Shown: in pieces, positions 8,670 through 15,829 of the stretch
Layout of the letters: every line of letters begins with the position of its first letter
Numbering within the stretch: the stretch's first letter is position 1
Source: Streptomyces sp. DH5
GTDB taxonomy: Bacteria; Actinomycetota; Actinomycetes; Streptomycetales; Streptomycetaceae
Reading direction: 5' to 3'
DNA length: 64,000 bases
NCBI RefSeq assembly: GCF_020873915.1
Contig: NZ_JAHWGP010000015.1
Span: 62,001-126,000 of the forward strand
Notes under the pieces: generated by a model
Told to the model about the DNA's origin: nothing
Databases searched by the model: none
The model's input: only the letters and a program-made list of their open reading frames with translations
Made by a program: the position numbers and the translations under genes

Positions 8670-9107
8670 ATGAGTGAAGACCCCCAGCGTTCCGTCCGCG
8701 TCGAGCGCACCGCCACCGGTCACTTCGTCGCCACCAACGCCCGCGGCGGCACCCTCCACTTCGGGACCGCCTCAGACGACGGGGGCACGGCGTTCACACC
8801 GGTCGAACTGCTGCTGGCCGCCATCGGGGGCTGCACGGCCGCGGACGTCGACGTGGCCACCGCCCGTCACGCGGAGCCCGACCGGTTCTCGGTGTCGGTG
8901 ACGGGTGACAAGACCAGCGACGAGTTCGGCAACCGCATGACCAATCTCGTCGTCACCTTCGACGTGGCCTTCCCCGACGGCCAGGGCGCCGAGCGCGCCC
9001 GCGCCATCCTTCCCCGGGCCGTGCGGACGTCCCACGACCGGCTCTGCACGGTCAGCCGCACGATCGAGGCCGGCACGCCCGTCACGACGGTGATCGAGGA
9101 CGCCTGA
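8670..9107 (+). CDS. OsmC-family peroxiredoxin-like protein
   Basis: 145 residues. The two redox cysteines of the OsmC/Ohr fold are present: Cys55 in LLLAAIGGCTAADVD and Cys126 in TSHDRLCTVSRTIEAGTPV. The family reduces organic and inorganic hydroperoxides in the cytoplasm, typically with lipoyl or thiol donors. The spacing and the SRTI ending fit the OsmC/YhfA branch better than Ohr. No Shine-Dalgarno is seen; TACTGT just upstream suggests leaderless expression. Confidence 0.9.
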   Translation: MSEDPQRSVRVERTATGHFVATNARGGTLHFGTASDDGGTAFTPVELLLAAIGGCTAADVDVATARHAEPDRFSVSVTGDKTSDEFGNRMTNLVVTFDVAFPDGQGAERARAILPRAVRTSHDRLCTVSRTIEAGTPVTTVIEDA

Positions 9108-9203
9108 CCGGGCGGCCGACGCCGCGGGTGGGCGGCCGGGGCCCGCCCGCGTCGGTGCCGGGTGCGGAGCGGGCTGCTCCAACCGGACGGCGGGCCGTGG
9201 CCT

Positions 9204-9821
9204 TCAGAGTCCGGCGAGCAGGCCCTCGAGCGGGGCGGGCACGCCCTGCGGGCCGAGCGCCTCGACGAGGACCCGGCCGTAGTGGATCTTGCGTCCCTTC
9301 TTCGTGCCGAGGAACCGCCTGAGTTGCCGCTGAGGCGCCCGGCCCTGCTGCGCGGGCTGCCGCAGGAAGGTCTGCAGGGCGCGGTCGTCGCCCTCGGCGC
9401 GGATGATCTCCTTCACCCGTGTCGTGCCCAACGCCCGGATCAGCTCGTCCTCCAGATCCGCCGCGCAGACGAAGAACCCCCGCTCGGGTACCCCGGCCCG
9501 CTCCAGGCCACGGGCGTAGTAGCCGTGTTCCGCCTCGTCGCACAGCCCTCTGAGCCGCAGGCCCAGTCCGGGCGGCCCGACAAGGCCGGCGAACCGCCCG
9601 ACGCTCATCGCGCCGCCCATGGGAAGCACGCAGACACCCTCGGCCGCGAGGTCCCGGCCGCGCAGCGCGGCCAGCGCCTCGACCGCGGCCGCGTCGCTCA
9701 GCCCTTCGAGCAGGACGGCGGTCCGCACAGGGAGCTGTGCGGCCAGTTCCCGCGCCACGTCCGCGGAGGCGCCGGCCGCCCACGCGGTGACCGCCTCCCG
9801 GAACGCGCTCATGTCTGTCAT
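9204..9821 (-). CDS. TOPRIM-like (OLD-type) nucleotidyl transferase/hydrolase domain protein
   Basis: 205 residues. AVLLEGLSDAAAVEALA near residue 33 supplies the glutamate-containing first TOPRIM motif, and the acidic clusters CDEAEHGYY and CAADLEDELI resemble the DxD part. KGRKIHYGRVLVEAL is near the end. In Streptomyces such stand-alone proteins are annotated as TOPRIM domains of OLD-family endonucleases without the ATPase half, so nuclease or phosphotransfer activity is possible but undemonstrated. The start is ATG with GGAG ten bases upstream; a second ATG three codons on is possible. Confidence 0.75.
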   Translation of the reverse strand: MTDMSAFREAVTAWAAGASADVARELAAQLPVRTAVLLEGLSDAAAVEALAALRGRDLAAEGVCVLPMGGAMSVGRFAGLVGPPGLGLRLRGLCDEAEHGYYARGLERAGVPERGFFVCAADLEDELIRALGTTRVKEIIRAEGDDRALQTFLRQPAQQGRAPQRQLRRFLGTKKGRKIHYGRVLVEALGPQGVPAPLEGLLAGL

Positions 9822-9986
9822 GGGGGGAGTCTCCGCCCTTTCCAGCGGGGGCGATAGCGGATTTCCGACGGGTGCCGTCGTCGCGCCCTCGGCGGCCTTG
9901 CGTGTTGCGCGGCTCGGCCGGCCATCGTCTTGCGCATCCCGGGAGGGCGCGGGCCCCACGCGGACGGCCCGCCTAGCGTCGTGGCC

Positions 9987-10865
9987 ATGGACCACTCCAC
10001 CCCGCAGCGGGCACCCCACGGTACGCAGCACCCCCACCCGCACGACACCGCGCACGCCATGGACGACCAGGCGGATTTCCTCGACCTGGAAGCGGAGGTG
10101 CTCGCCGAGCACATCGCGTCCATCACCGCCTGGCTGCCCCTCGGGGCCGATCCCCGCCACATCGTGGACCTCGGCTGCGGAACCGGAGCCGGCACCCTCG
10201 CCCTCCTCGGTCGCTTCCCGGCGGCCCGGCTCACCGCCGTCGACGCCTCGCCCACGCACCTGCGCCGCCTGCGCCGGAAGGCGGAGGCCGTCGGCGCCGG
10301 CGACCGCACCACCCTCGTCCACGCGGACCTCGACGCGACGGACTGGCCCGCCCTCGGCGCCCCGGACCTGGTGTGGGCATCGGCCTCCCTGCACCACATG
10401 GCCGACCCCGACAGCACCCTGCGCAAGGTGTACGAGCTGCTCGCCCCGGGCGGACTGTTCGCCGTCGTCGAGCCGGCCGGCTTCCCCCGGTTCCTGCCCG
10501 GGGACACCCCGGAAACCGCCCCCGGCCTCGAGGAGCGCTGCCACGCCCTGCTCGCCCACCACCACGCCGCACGCGTGCCCCATCGCGGCGCCGACTGGTC
10601 GAGTGGACTGCGCGCGGCCGGTTTCACCGTCGATGCCGAACGCACCCTCACGGTCGGCGTCGAACCCTCCCGCACCGAGGCGGTGGGCCGCTACGCGGTC
10701 AGCGGCCTGCGCCGCCTGCGCGACCGTGTGGCCTCGTCCCTCACGGCAGAGGACCTGACCGCTCTCGACGGACTGCTCGACACCGACGGGCCGCGCAGCA
10801 TCCTGCGCCGCGCCGACCTGGGCGTCCGCACCAGGATCACGGTCTGGGCCGCGCGCCGCCCCTGA
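9987..10865 (+). CDS. Class I SAM-dependent methyltransferase
   Basis: 292 residues. SAM-binding motif I is IVDLGCGTGAGTLALL at ~60-74, followed by the acidic residue of motif II (TAVDASP), and LVWASASLHHMADPD and LAPGGLFAVVEPAG, the usual motifs of ubiquinone/menaquinone-type small-molecule methyltransferases. The N-terminal 25 residues are rich in His (HGTQHPHPHDTAHAMDD), which is unusual and could bind metal. The ATG has no ribosome-binding site and TAGCGT lies ~9 bp before it, suggesting a leaderless start. It is followed by ribosomal protein genes with no obvious link. Confidence 0.9.
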   Translation: MDHSTPQRAPHGTQHPHPHDTAHAMDDQADFLDLEAEVLAEHIASITAWLPLGADPRHIVDLGCGTGAGTLALLGRFPAARLTAVDASPTHLRRLRRKAEAVGAGDRTTLVHADLDATDWPALGAPDLVWASASLHHMADPDSTLRKVYELLAPGGLFAVVEPAGFPRFLPGDTPETAPGLEERCHALLAHHHAARVPHRGADWSSGLRAAGFTVDAERTLTVGVEPSRTEAVGRYAVSGLRRLRDRVASSLTAEDLTALDGLLDTDGPRSILRRADLGVRTRITVWAARRP

Positions 10866-10961
10866 CCCCGGAACCGGAATAACCGGTCCCGCCCACGTCG
10901 TTGCAGAGACCAAGCTGACATGCCTGAGTCAAAGATTGGGCAGTGGCGGAAGGAGCACCCC

Positions 10962-11126
10962 ATGGCACGCAGCACCGCGCGGCCCGTCGTCAAGCTGAGG
11001 TCGACGGCCGGTACCGGCGTCACCTACGTGACGCGCAAGAGCCGGCTGAACGACCCCGACCGGCTCGTCCTGCGGAAGTACGACCCGGTCGCCGGAGGGC
11101 ACGTCCTCTTCCGCGAAGAGCGGTGA
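10962..11126 (+). CDS. rpmG: Ribosomal protein L33, cysteine-free (zinc-independent) form
   Basis: 54 residues beginning [19 protein letters not shown] and containing [20 protein letters not shown], the L33 core. The CxxC pairs that bind zinc in the standard form are absent. Such paralogues replace the zinc protein when zinc is scarce and in actinomycetes are usually repressed by Zur. AAGGAG lies 5 bp upstream. It is followed after 43 bp by the matching cysteine-free L36, so the two form an operon. I saw no clear Zur box (a TGAAAATGATTTTCA-like palindrome) in the 95 bp before the gene. Confidence 0.95.
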   Translation: MARSTARPVVKLRSTAGTGVTYVTRKSRLNDPDRLVLRKYDPVAGGHVLFREER

Positions 11127-11169
11127 CCACGGTTCCCCCCGCCGTACCGTTCCGCGAAAGGAGACCGTG

Positions 11170-11292
11170 ATGAAGGTGCGCGCGTCCCTGCGCTCGCTGA
11201 AGTCCAGGCCCGGCGCCCAGGCCGTGCGCCGGCGCGGCGTGACGTTCGTGATCAACAAGAAGGATCCGCGTTCCAAGGCCCGTCAGGGCTGA
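11170..11292 (+). CDS. rpmJ: Ribosomal protein L36, cysteine-free (zinc-independent) form
   Basis: 40 residues, [20 protein letters not shown] at the start and [13 protein letters not shown] at the end. This is L36 of the type lacking the C-C-C-H zinc ligands. AAAGGAG sits 6 bp before the ATG. It is co-directional with the cysteine-free L33 and presumably co-transcribed. Its function is to complete the large ribosomal subunit under zinc limitation in place of the zinc-binding copy. Confidence 0.95.
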   Translation: MKVRASLRSLKSRPGAQAVRRRGVTFVINKKDPRSKARQG

Positions 11293-11478
11293 TCGGCCAC
11301 CGGCGTCACCCGGCGGCCTGGGTTCTACGGCCACCTCCGTGAGCGGATGAACCTCACCGCCGCCCCCGCGGCGGTGGCCGACGGCACACCGGCACCGCTC
11401 TGGCCGGTCGCCGGCCCCCCACCGGGAGACCTGGCACATCTCGCCATGCCGCACCACCCGACCCCGGCCGGGTGACAC

Positions 11479-11520
11479 GGAGGGCCTCTCGACGTGCCCC
11501 GGCACGCCGAGAGGCCCTCC
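11479..11520. terminator. Strong hairpin terminator between convergent genes
   Basis: 13-bp perfect stem GGAGGGCCTCTCG / CGAGAGGCCCTCC; the loop itself pairs further (CGTGCC-CC-GGCACG). It lies between the L36 gene and the convergent ferredoxin-reductase gene and can serve both directions. There is no T-tract, as is common in Streptomyces. Confidence 0.8.
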
Positions 11521-11541
11521 GGCCCGCACGTACGGGCGGTG

Positions 11542-13089
11542 TCAGCGGCGCCGGCGGCGGACCAGGCGGCGGAACGCCTTCGGGCCGGCGGCCGGTGCGG
11601 GCAGTATGCCCGCCACCGCGTCGGCGAGCAGGGAGCCGACGGTCTCGGCCGCGCACGCGCGGTTGGCGCCGATCCCGCCCGACGGCCCGCGTTTGCTCCA
11701 GCCCACGACGTACGTCCCCGGCCTGCCGCGCACCCGTCCGAGCTCGTTCGGGACGGTCCCGGTGGCCTCGTCGAACGGCAGCCCGGCCTGCGGGACACCG
11801 CGGTAGCCGACCGCGCGCAGGACCAGGCCGGACGGGATCTCCAGCTCCCCCGTGCCGCCGGTGACGCGCATGGCACGGGTGTGTTCGCCTCCGCACACCT
11901 CCACCGGGGCCGAGAGGAAACGGAACACGATGCGCCGCCGTCCCCGGGCGTCCGGTGGCAGGGACCAGTCGACGGCCCCGCGCGCCACATCCCGCAGCAC
12001 CGCCGCCTTGTCCCCCGGCCCGGCGGCATCGACGGCCGGGCCGACGCGCGGATCGTGGTCGTCGACGAGCAGGTCCACTCCGGGAAGGTGCTTCAGGGCG
12101 AGCAGTTCGGACCGGGTGTACGCCGCCTCGCCCGGGCCGCGGCGGCCGAGCACCACCACCTCGCGCACCTTGCTGCGGCGCAGCTCCGCCAGCGCGTGGC
12201 CGGCGATCGACGTGCCGGCCAGCGTGTCCGGTTCGGTGACCAGGATGCGGGCGACGTCGAGGGCGACGTTGCCGTTGCCGACCACGACGACACGCTCCGC
12301 CGACAGGTCGACGGCGTCCGGGGTGGCCTCGGGGTGCCCGTTGTACCAGGCGACGAAGGCGGTCGCGGAGACACAGCCGGGCAGTTCCTCGCCGGGGATG
12401 CCGAGCCGCCGGTCGGTGGCCGCGCCCACCGCGTAGATCACCGCGTCGTGGTGGGCGGCGAGTTCCTCCGCCGTGATGTGGGCGCCCACGTCGAGACCCA
12501 GGTACGTCCGCACCCGCGGATGGGTGTGGAACCGGGCGAAGGTCTCGCCCACCTTCTTGGTGGACGGATGGTCGGGTGCCACGCCGTACCGGACGAGTCC
12601 GCCGGGGACCGGGAGCCGGTCGATGAGTGTCACCTCGGCCCGTGTGTGCAGCAGCAGGTCCCTGGCGGCGTACATGCCGGCCGGTCCGGTGCCGACGACC
12701 GCGACCCGCAGCGGCCCGAAGTCCGAGGGCAGCACGCGGTCGAAGGACGGCTCGCCCCAGTCGTGGAAGTTCGGGCCCGGCCCCGCCGGATCGCCCTCGG
12801 GACTCTCCGCCCGGGCCGGGGAGTCCGGCGCCCCGCCCGGCTCGAAGTAGGCGGCGTTGATCCGCGCGTACTCCCGCTGCGCCGCGGGCAGCCGGTCGAC
12901 CGGGAACACGGCGTCCACCGGACAGGCGTCGGCGCAGGCCCCGCAGTCGATGCAGCTCTTCGGGTCGATGTGCAGCATCTCCGTGCTGCCGAAGGCCCGT
13001 TCCTCGGGCGTGGGGTGAATGCAGTTGACCGGGCAGACGGACACGCAGGTGGCGTCGTTGCAGCAGGTCTGGGTGATCGCGAAGGCCAT
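11542..13089 (-). CDS. Ferredoxin fused to ferredoxin-NADP+ reductase (FprA type)
   Basis: 515 residues. Residues 1-80 are a bacterial-type ferredoxin with two cysteine clusters (CCNDATCVSVCP and CIDCGACADACP). Residues ~125-515 are an FAD/NADPH reductase of the adrenodoxin-reductase/FprA class: VAVVGTGPAGMYAARDLL binds FAD, VVVVGNGNVALDVARIL binds NADPH, and the C-terminal VVGWSKRGPSGGIGANRACA contacts the flavin. The protein carries electrons from NADPH through FAD to its own iron-sulfur clusters. It lies 54 bp downstream of a diiron oxygenase gene on the same strand, which is its likely electron acceptor. GTCTGTCCGG-type upstream sequence shows no strong Shine-Dalgarno. Confidence 0.93.
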   Translation of the reverse strand: MAFAITQTCCNDATCVSVCPVNCIHPTPEERAFGSTEMLHIDPKSCIDCGACADACPVDAVFPVDRLPAAQREYARINAAYFEPGGAPDSPARAESPEGDPAGPGPNFHDWGEPSFDRVLPSDFGPLRVAVVGTGPAGMYAARDLLLHTRAEVTLIDRLPVPGGLVRYGVAPDHPSTKKVGETFARFHTHPRVRTYLGLDVGAHITAEELAAHHDAVIYAVGAATDRRLGIPGEELPGCVSATAFVAWYNGHPEATPDAVDLSAERVVVVGNGNVALDVARILVTEPDTLAGTSIAGHALAELRRSKVREVVVLGRRGPGEAAYTRSELLALKHLPGVDLLVDDHDPRVGPAVDAAGPGDKAAVLRDVARGAVDWSLPPDARGRRRIVFRFLSAPVEVCGGEHTRAMRVTGGTGELEIPSGLVLRAVGYRGVPQAGLPFDEATGTVPNELGRVRGRPGTYVVGWSKRGPSGGIGANRACAAETVGSLLADAVAGILPAPAAGPKAFRRLVRRRRR

Positions 13090-13143
13090 GGTCGTCCGCT
13101 CCGCTGAAGGCCGGGACAGGTGCAGGGGGTTGGGAGGCGGTCG

Positions 13144-14058
13144 TCAGACGAGGTGGGCGCGCTTGTAGAAGAAGAGCGCCGGCCGGGTGAGCAGACCCAC
13201 CGAGGCCAGGAACTCCATCAGGCCCGAACAGCTCGCCCGCATCATCGACTTGTGGTGCTCGTTCGCCTTCGCCTCGCTCAGTGCGCGCTTCTCGTCCAGC
13301 CCGGCGTTGGCGTACACCTTCCGGTTCACCATGCTGGTGACGATCACGTACGCCGAGACGGAGATCAGGACGGCGTGGATCCGGCGGCGCAGCCGTCCCG
13401 CCCGCGCCAGGTGCCGGCGCGTCTCGTCGCGGGCGAACTTCATGTGCCGCGACTCCTCGACGACATGGATGTTGTTGATGGTGCGGACGAACGGCACGAC
13501 CCGCTCGTCGCGCATCCAGTCGCGCTGCATGACGTCCAGGACCTCCTCGGCCACCAGGATCGACGCGTACGCCGCCTCGCCGAAGGCGACGGTCTTGAAG
13601 AACCTGCCCAGTTCGAGCGCCGCCCGGTGCGGACGGTAGGCCGGGGCCCCGAGCTTCTTCGCGCCGCGGGCGAACATGATCGAGTGCCGGCACTCGTCGG
13701 CGATCTCGGTGAGCGCCCACTGCACGGTGTCGTCCGTCGGGTCCTTGGCGTAGATGTCCCGCAGCACCATCTGCTGCAGGATCATCTCGAACCAGATCCC
13801 GGTGCTGGCGACGGAGGCCGCCTCCTGGCGCGTCAGCGCCTTGCGCTGCGCCTCGCTCATCTCGTTCCAGTACGGCGTCCCGTAGAGCGTGCTCCACTCC
13901 GGGCTGGCGCCGTGGAAGTTCGTGTCGAGGGGGGTGTCCCAGTCGACCTCGGTGAGCGGGTCGTAGGAGAGCTGTGCGGACGAATCGAGCAGCCGCCGGG
14001 CCACACCGTCGTCCGAGGGATGGGTCCGGGCCTCCGGCTGAGAGGTGCTGCTGGCCAT
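13144..14058 (-). CDS. AurF-like diiron oxygenase
   Basis: 304 residues with the ferritin-like diiron motifs of the AurF/CmlI family: an early WFEMILQQMV helix, EIADECRHSIMFARG near 118, AEEVLDVMQRD near 170 and VVEESRHMKFARDE near 198. AurF oxidises arylamines to nitro compounds; relatives act on lipids and other substrates, so the substrate is not predictable. GGAGGAG lies 7 bp upstream of the ATG. The neighbouring ferredoxin-reductase fusion downstream gives a self-contained electron supply. Two inverted repeats ~35 and ~95 bp upstream suggest repressor control. Confidence 0.88.
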   Translation of the reverse strand: MASSTSQPEARTHPSDDGVARRLLDSSAQLSYDPLTEVDWDTPLDTNFHGASPEWSTLYGTPYWNEMSEAQRKALTRQEAASVASTGIWFEMILQQMVLRDIYAKDPTDDTVQWALTEIADECRHSIMFARGAKKLGAPAYRPHRAALELGRFFKTVAFGEAAYASILVAEEVLDVMQRDWMRDERVVPFVRTINNIHVVEESRHMKFARDETRRHLARAGRLRRRIHAVLISVSAYVIVTSMVNRKVYANAGLDEKRALSEAKANEHHKSMMRASCSGLMEFLASVGLLTRPALFFYKRAHLV

Positions 14059-14092
14059 GCTGAGGGCTCCTCCGGGTCGAGACCATGCACTA

Positions 14093-14105
14093 TTACCACG
14101 GGTAA
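14093..14105. promoter_or_regulatory. Inverted repeat TTACC-ACG-GGTAA, candidate operator
   Basis: 5-bp arms around a 3-bp centre, 35 bp upstream of the diiron-oxygenase ATG. A related repeat lies at 14152-14165. Both share TACC...GGTA, the kind of core recognised by TetR-type lipid or fatty-acid regulators. Confidence 0.5.
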
Positions 14106-14151
14106 CGGCCGCCGCTTGCTGACGAACTGTATAGCAAGACGGAGCGGCTTC

Positions 14152-14165
14152 CTACCCCTCGGTAG
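14152..14165. promoter_or_regulatory. Inverted repeat CTACC-CCTC-GGTAG, candidate operator
   Basis: Second TACC-GGTA palindrome, ~60 bp further upstream of the diiron-oxygenase gene than the first. Between the two is the only A/T-rich stretch here (GAACTGTATAGCAAG), a possible promoter region. Confidence 0.45.
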
Positions 14166-14255
14166 CGGAGGATCGCCAGGTCTCGGGAGGGCCGCGATCA
14201 GGAGCCCGCCCGCGCAGCGGGCCCGCCGCGGACCACGGTCGCTTCCCTCAAGCGG

Positions 14256-15824
14256 TCAAAGACCGGTGACCTTGCCGCTCGCCGACACCTCGTAGACCAG
14301 GGTGACGGTGCACCGGCCGCCCGGGCCGAGCGGGACCTCCCAGCGCACGATGCCGTCCTCGTCGACCGCGTCGGGCATAGGCGAGCAGGCGTCCCGGTGC
14401 AGCCGCACGTCCACCGCCGACACCTCGGAGACCGGGATGCGCTCCCGCAGGACGATCACCCGGTCGGCATCGTCCCCGGGGGCGGAGAACCTGGACAGGT
14501 GCAGCCGGACGGTCCGGGTGAGGACGCTCCGCCGGCCGATCCCGGCGGTCTCGCGGGTCTCCTCGGTCTGCCGCAGCACCCGGTGGTCGTCCCGGCTGCC
14601 GAAGGCCAGCTCGACGGGGGCGCCCGGGGCGGTGAAGTCCAGGGTGCCGCGTCCGACGAAGCCGCTGCCGCCTATGAGGTCGACGGGCCCGGCGAGCAGT
14701 GCGTGGCCGGACCGGTTGTCGCACCGCACCACCTGGCTGACCAGCGGCGACAGTTCGGGTGAGCAGGTGTGCTCACTGCGTGCGGCAGCGGTGAAGGAGG
14801 ACAGCCGGACGCGGTGGGCGCGGCCGTCCGCCGGCACGGTGACCGGCGTGGGGGAGTGGAGGACCCGTACCTCCCCGCCGTCGTCCACTCCGGGCAGTCC
14901 GGGCACGGCGGCGGGACCGAGGTCCGCGATCTCCTCCTCGCGCAGGCCGACATGGACGGTACGGCGCTCCGCGGCCGTGCGGTCCGTCAGCGTCAGCCGG
15001 TCCTCGCCGAGCCGCGGCGGTTCACCCGCCGACGCGGAGCGGCCGGTCGACAGGGCCAGCCGTACGTCGGACCAGTCCTCGCCGGTGCGCTGCCAGACGA
15101 TCGCGTCCGTCTCCAGGGTGAGCTCCCGGCCGTCCAGTACGGCCCGGTAGGCGGGCCGCCACAGGGCGCACGGGATGAGATGACTCAGACGCAACTCGGC
15201 CTGCCCGTCGGCCGGGGCGTGGACGGTCAGCTCGATGTGTCCGGTCAGCTCCGCGGGCTGCGTCCCGTAGAGGTCCAACGACTGGTGCGCCTTGGAGAGT
15301 TCGCCGACGACGCCGGCCAGCCGGGCCTCCACGCCGCGCAGCCGCTCACCGCAGGAGTCGCGTTCGCCGTCGACCCGGTCCAGCTCCCGGTTCCAGCGCT
15401 CCCGCTCGGGCTCTCCGCAACCGGCGCCCTCGGCGATGTCCCGCAGCAGGTCGGCGGCCACGCGGTCCAGCAGCTCGACACGGGCTCGCAGCCGGTCACG
15501 GCGCTGCTCCAGAACCGACCGCTCCTCCTCCAGGGCCGTCACCCGCCGGCGCAGCGCGGAGTCGTCGCCGGCGGGCCCCGGCCCGCGCGGAGTCCAGGTG
15601 CGTACGAGCCGCACGTCGAGCACGGTCGCCGGGTGGCCGGCGGTCAGTTCGGCGTGGAGGGTACGGTCCACGGCGAGTGCGCTGACCGGTCCGAGGCGCA
15701 GGCGCCGGATGCCGGCCCGCAGATCGAGCACGGCGGTCCGCTCCACATGGGCGCGGTCCTCCGTGCAGGTGACGGCGGTGACGGGAAGAGCGATCAGGGA
15801 GATCGGCTCCGACGGCGTGGACAT
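14256..15824 (-). CDS. DUF4139 (mucoidy-inhibitor MuiA-like) protein, second of a pair
   Basis: 522 residues. N-terminal DUF4140-like beta region (LPVTAVTCTEDRAHVERTAVL), a central coiled coil (residues ~85-165, rich in E/R/L with EEERSVLEQRRDRLRARVEL), then the DUF4139 beta domain (HLIPCALWRPAYRAVLDG, WQRTGEDWSDVRLALSTG, ending WEVPLGPGGRCTVTLVYEVS). Function is unknown across the family; MuiA in Xanthomonas was linked to mucoidy. It starts 5 bp after the stop of a paralogue, so the two are one operon and may form a heteromer through their coiled coils. Confidence 0.85.
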   Translation of the reverse strand: MSTPSEPISLIALPVTAVTCTEDRAHVERTAVLDLRAGIRRLRLGPVSALAVDRTLHAELTAGHPATVLDVRLVRTWTPRGPGPAGDDSALRRRVTALEEERSVLEQRRDRLRARVELLDRVAADLLRDIAEGAGCGEPERERWNRELDRVDGERDSCGERLRGVEARLAGVVGELSKAHQSLDLYGTQPAELTGHIELTVHAPADGQAELRLSHLIPCALWRPAYRAVLDGRELTLETDAIVWQRTGEDWSDVRLALSTGRSASAGEPPRLGEDRLTLTDRTAAERRTVHVGLREEEIADLGPAAVPGLPGVDDGGEVRVLHSPTPVTVPADGRAHRVRLSSFTAAARSEHTCSPELSPLVSQVVRCDNRSGHALLAGPVDLIGGSGFVGRGTLDFTAPGAPVELAFGSRDDHRVLRQTEETRETAGIGRRSVLTRTVRLHLSRFSAPGDDADRVIVLRERIPVSEVSAVDVRLHRDACSPMPDAVDEDGIVRWEVPLGPGGRCTVTLVYEVSASGKVTGL

Positions 15825-15829
15825 GGCTG

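Noticed and set aside
10866-10961. Possible Zur box before the zinc-independent ribosomal protein genes
   Set aside because: No TGAAAA...TTTTCA-like palindrome is visible; I recorded its absence instead.
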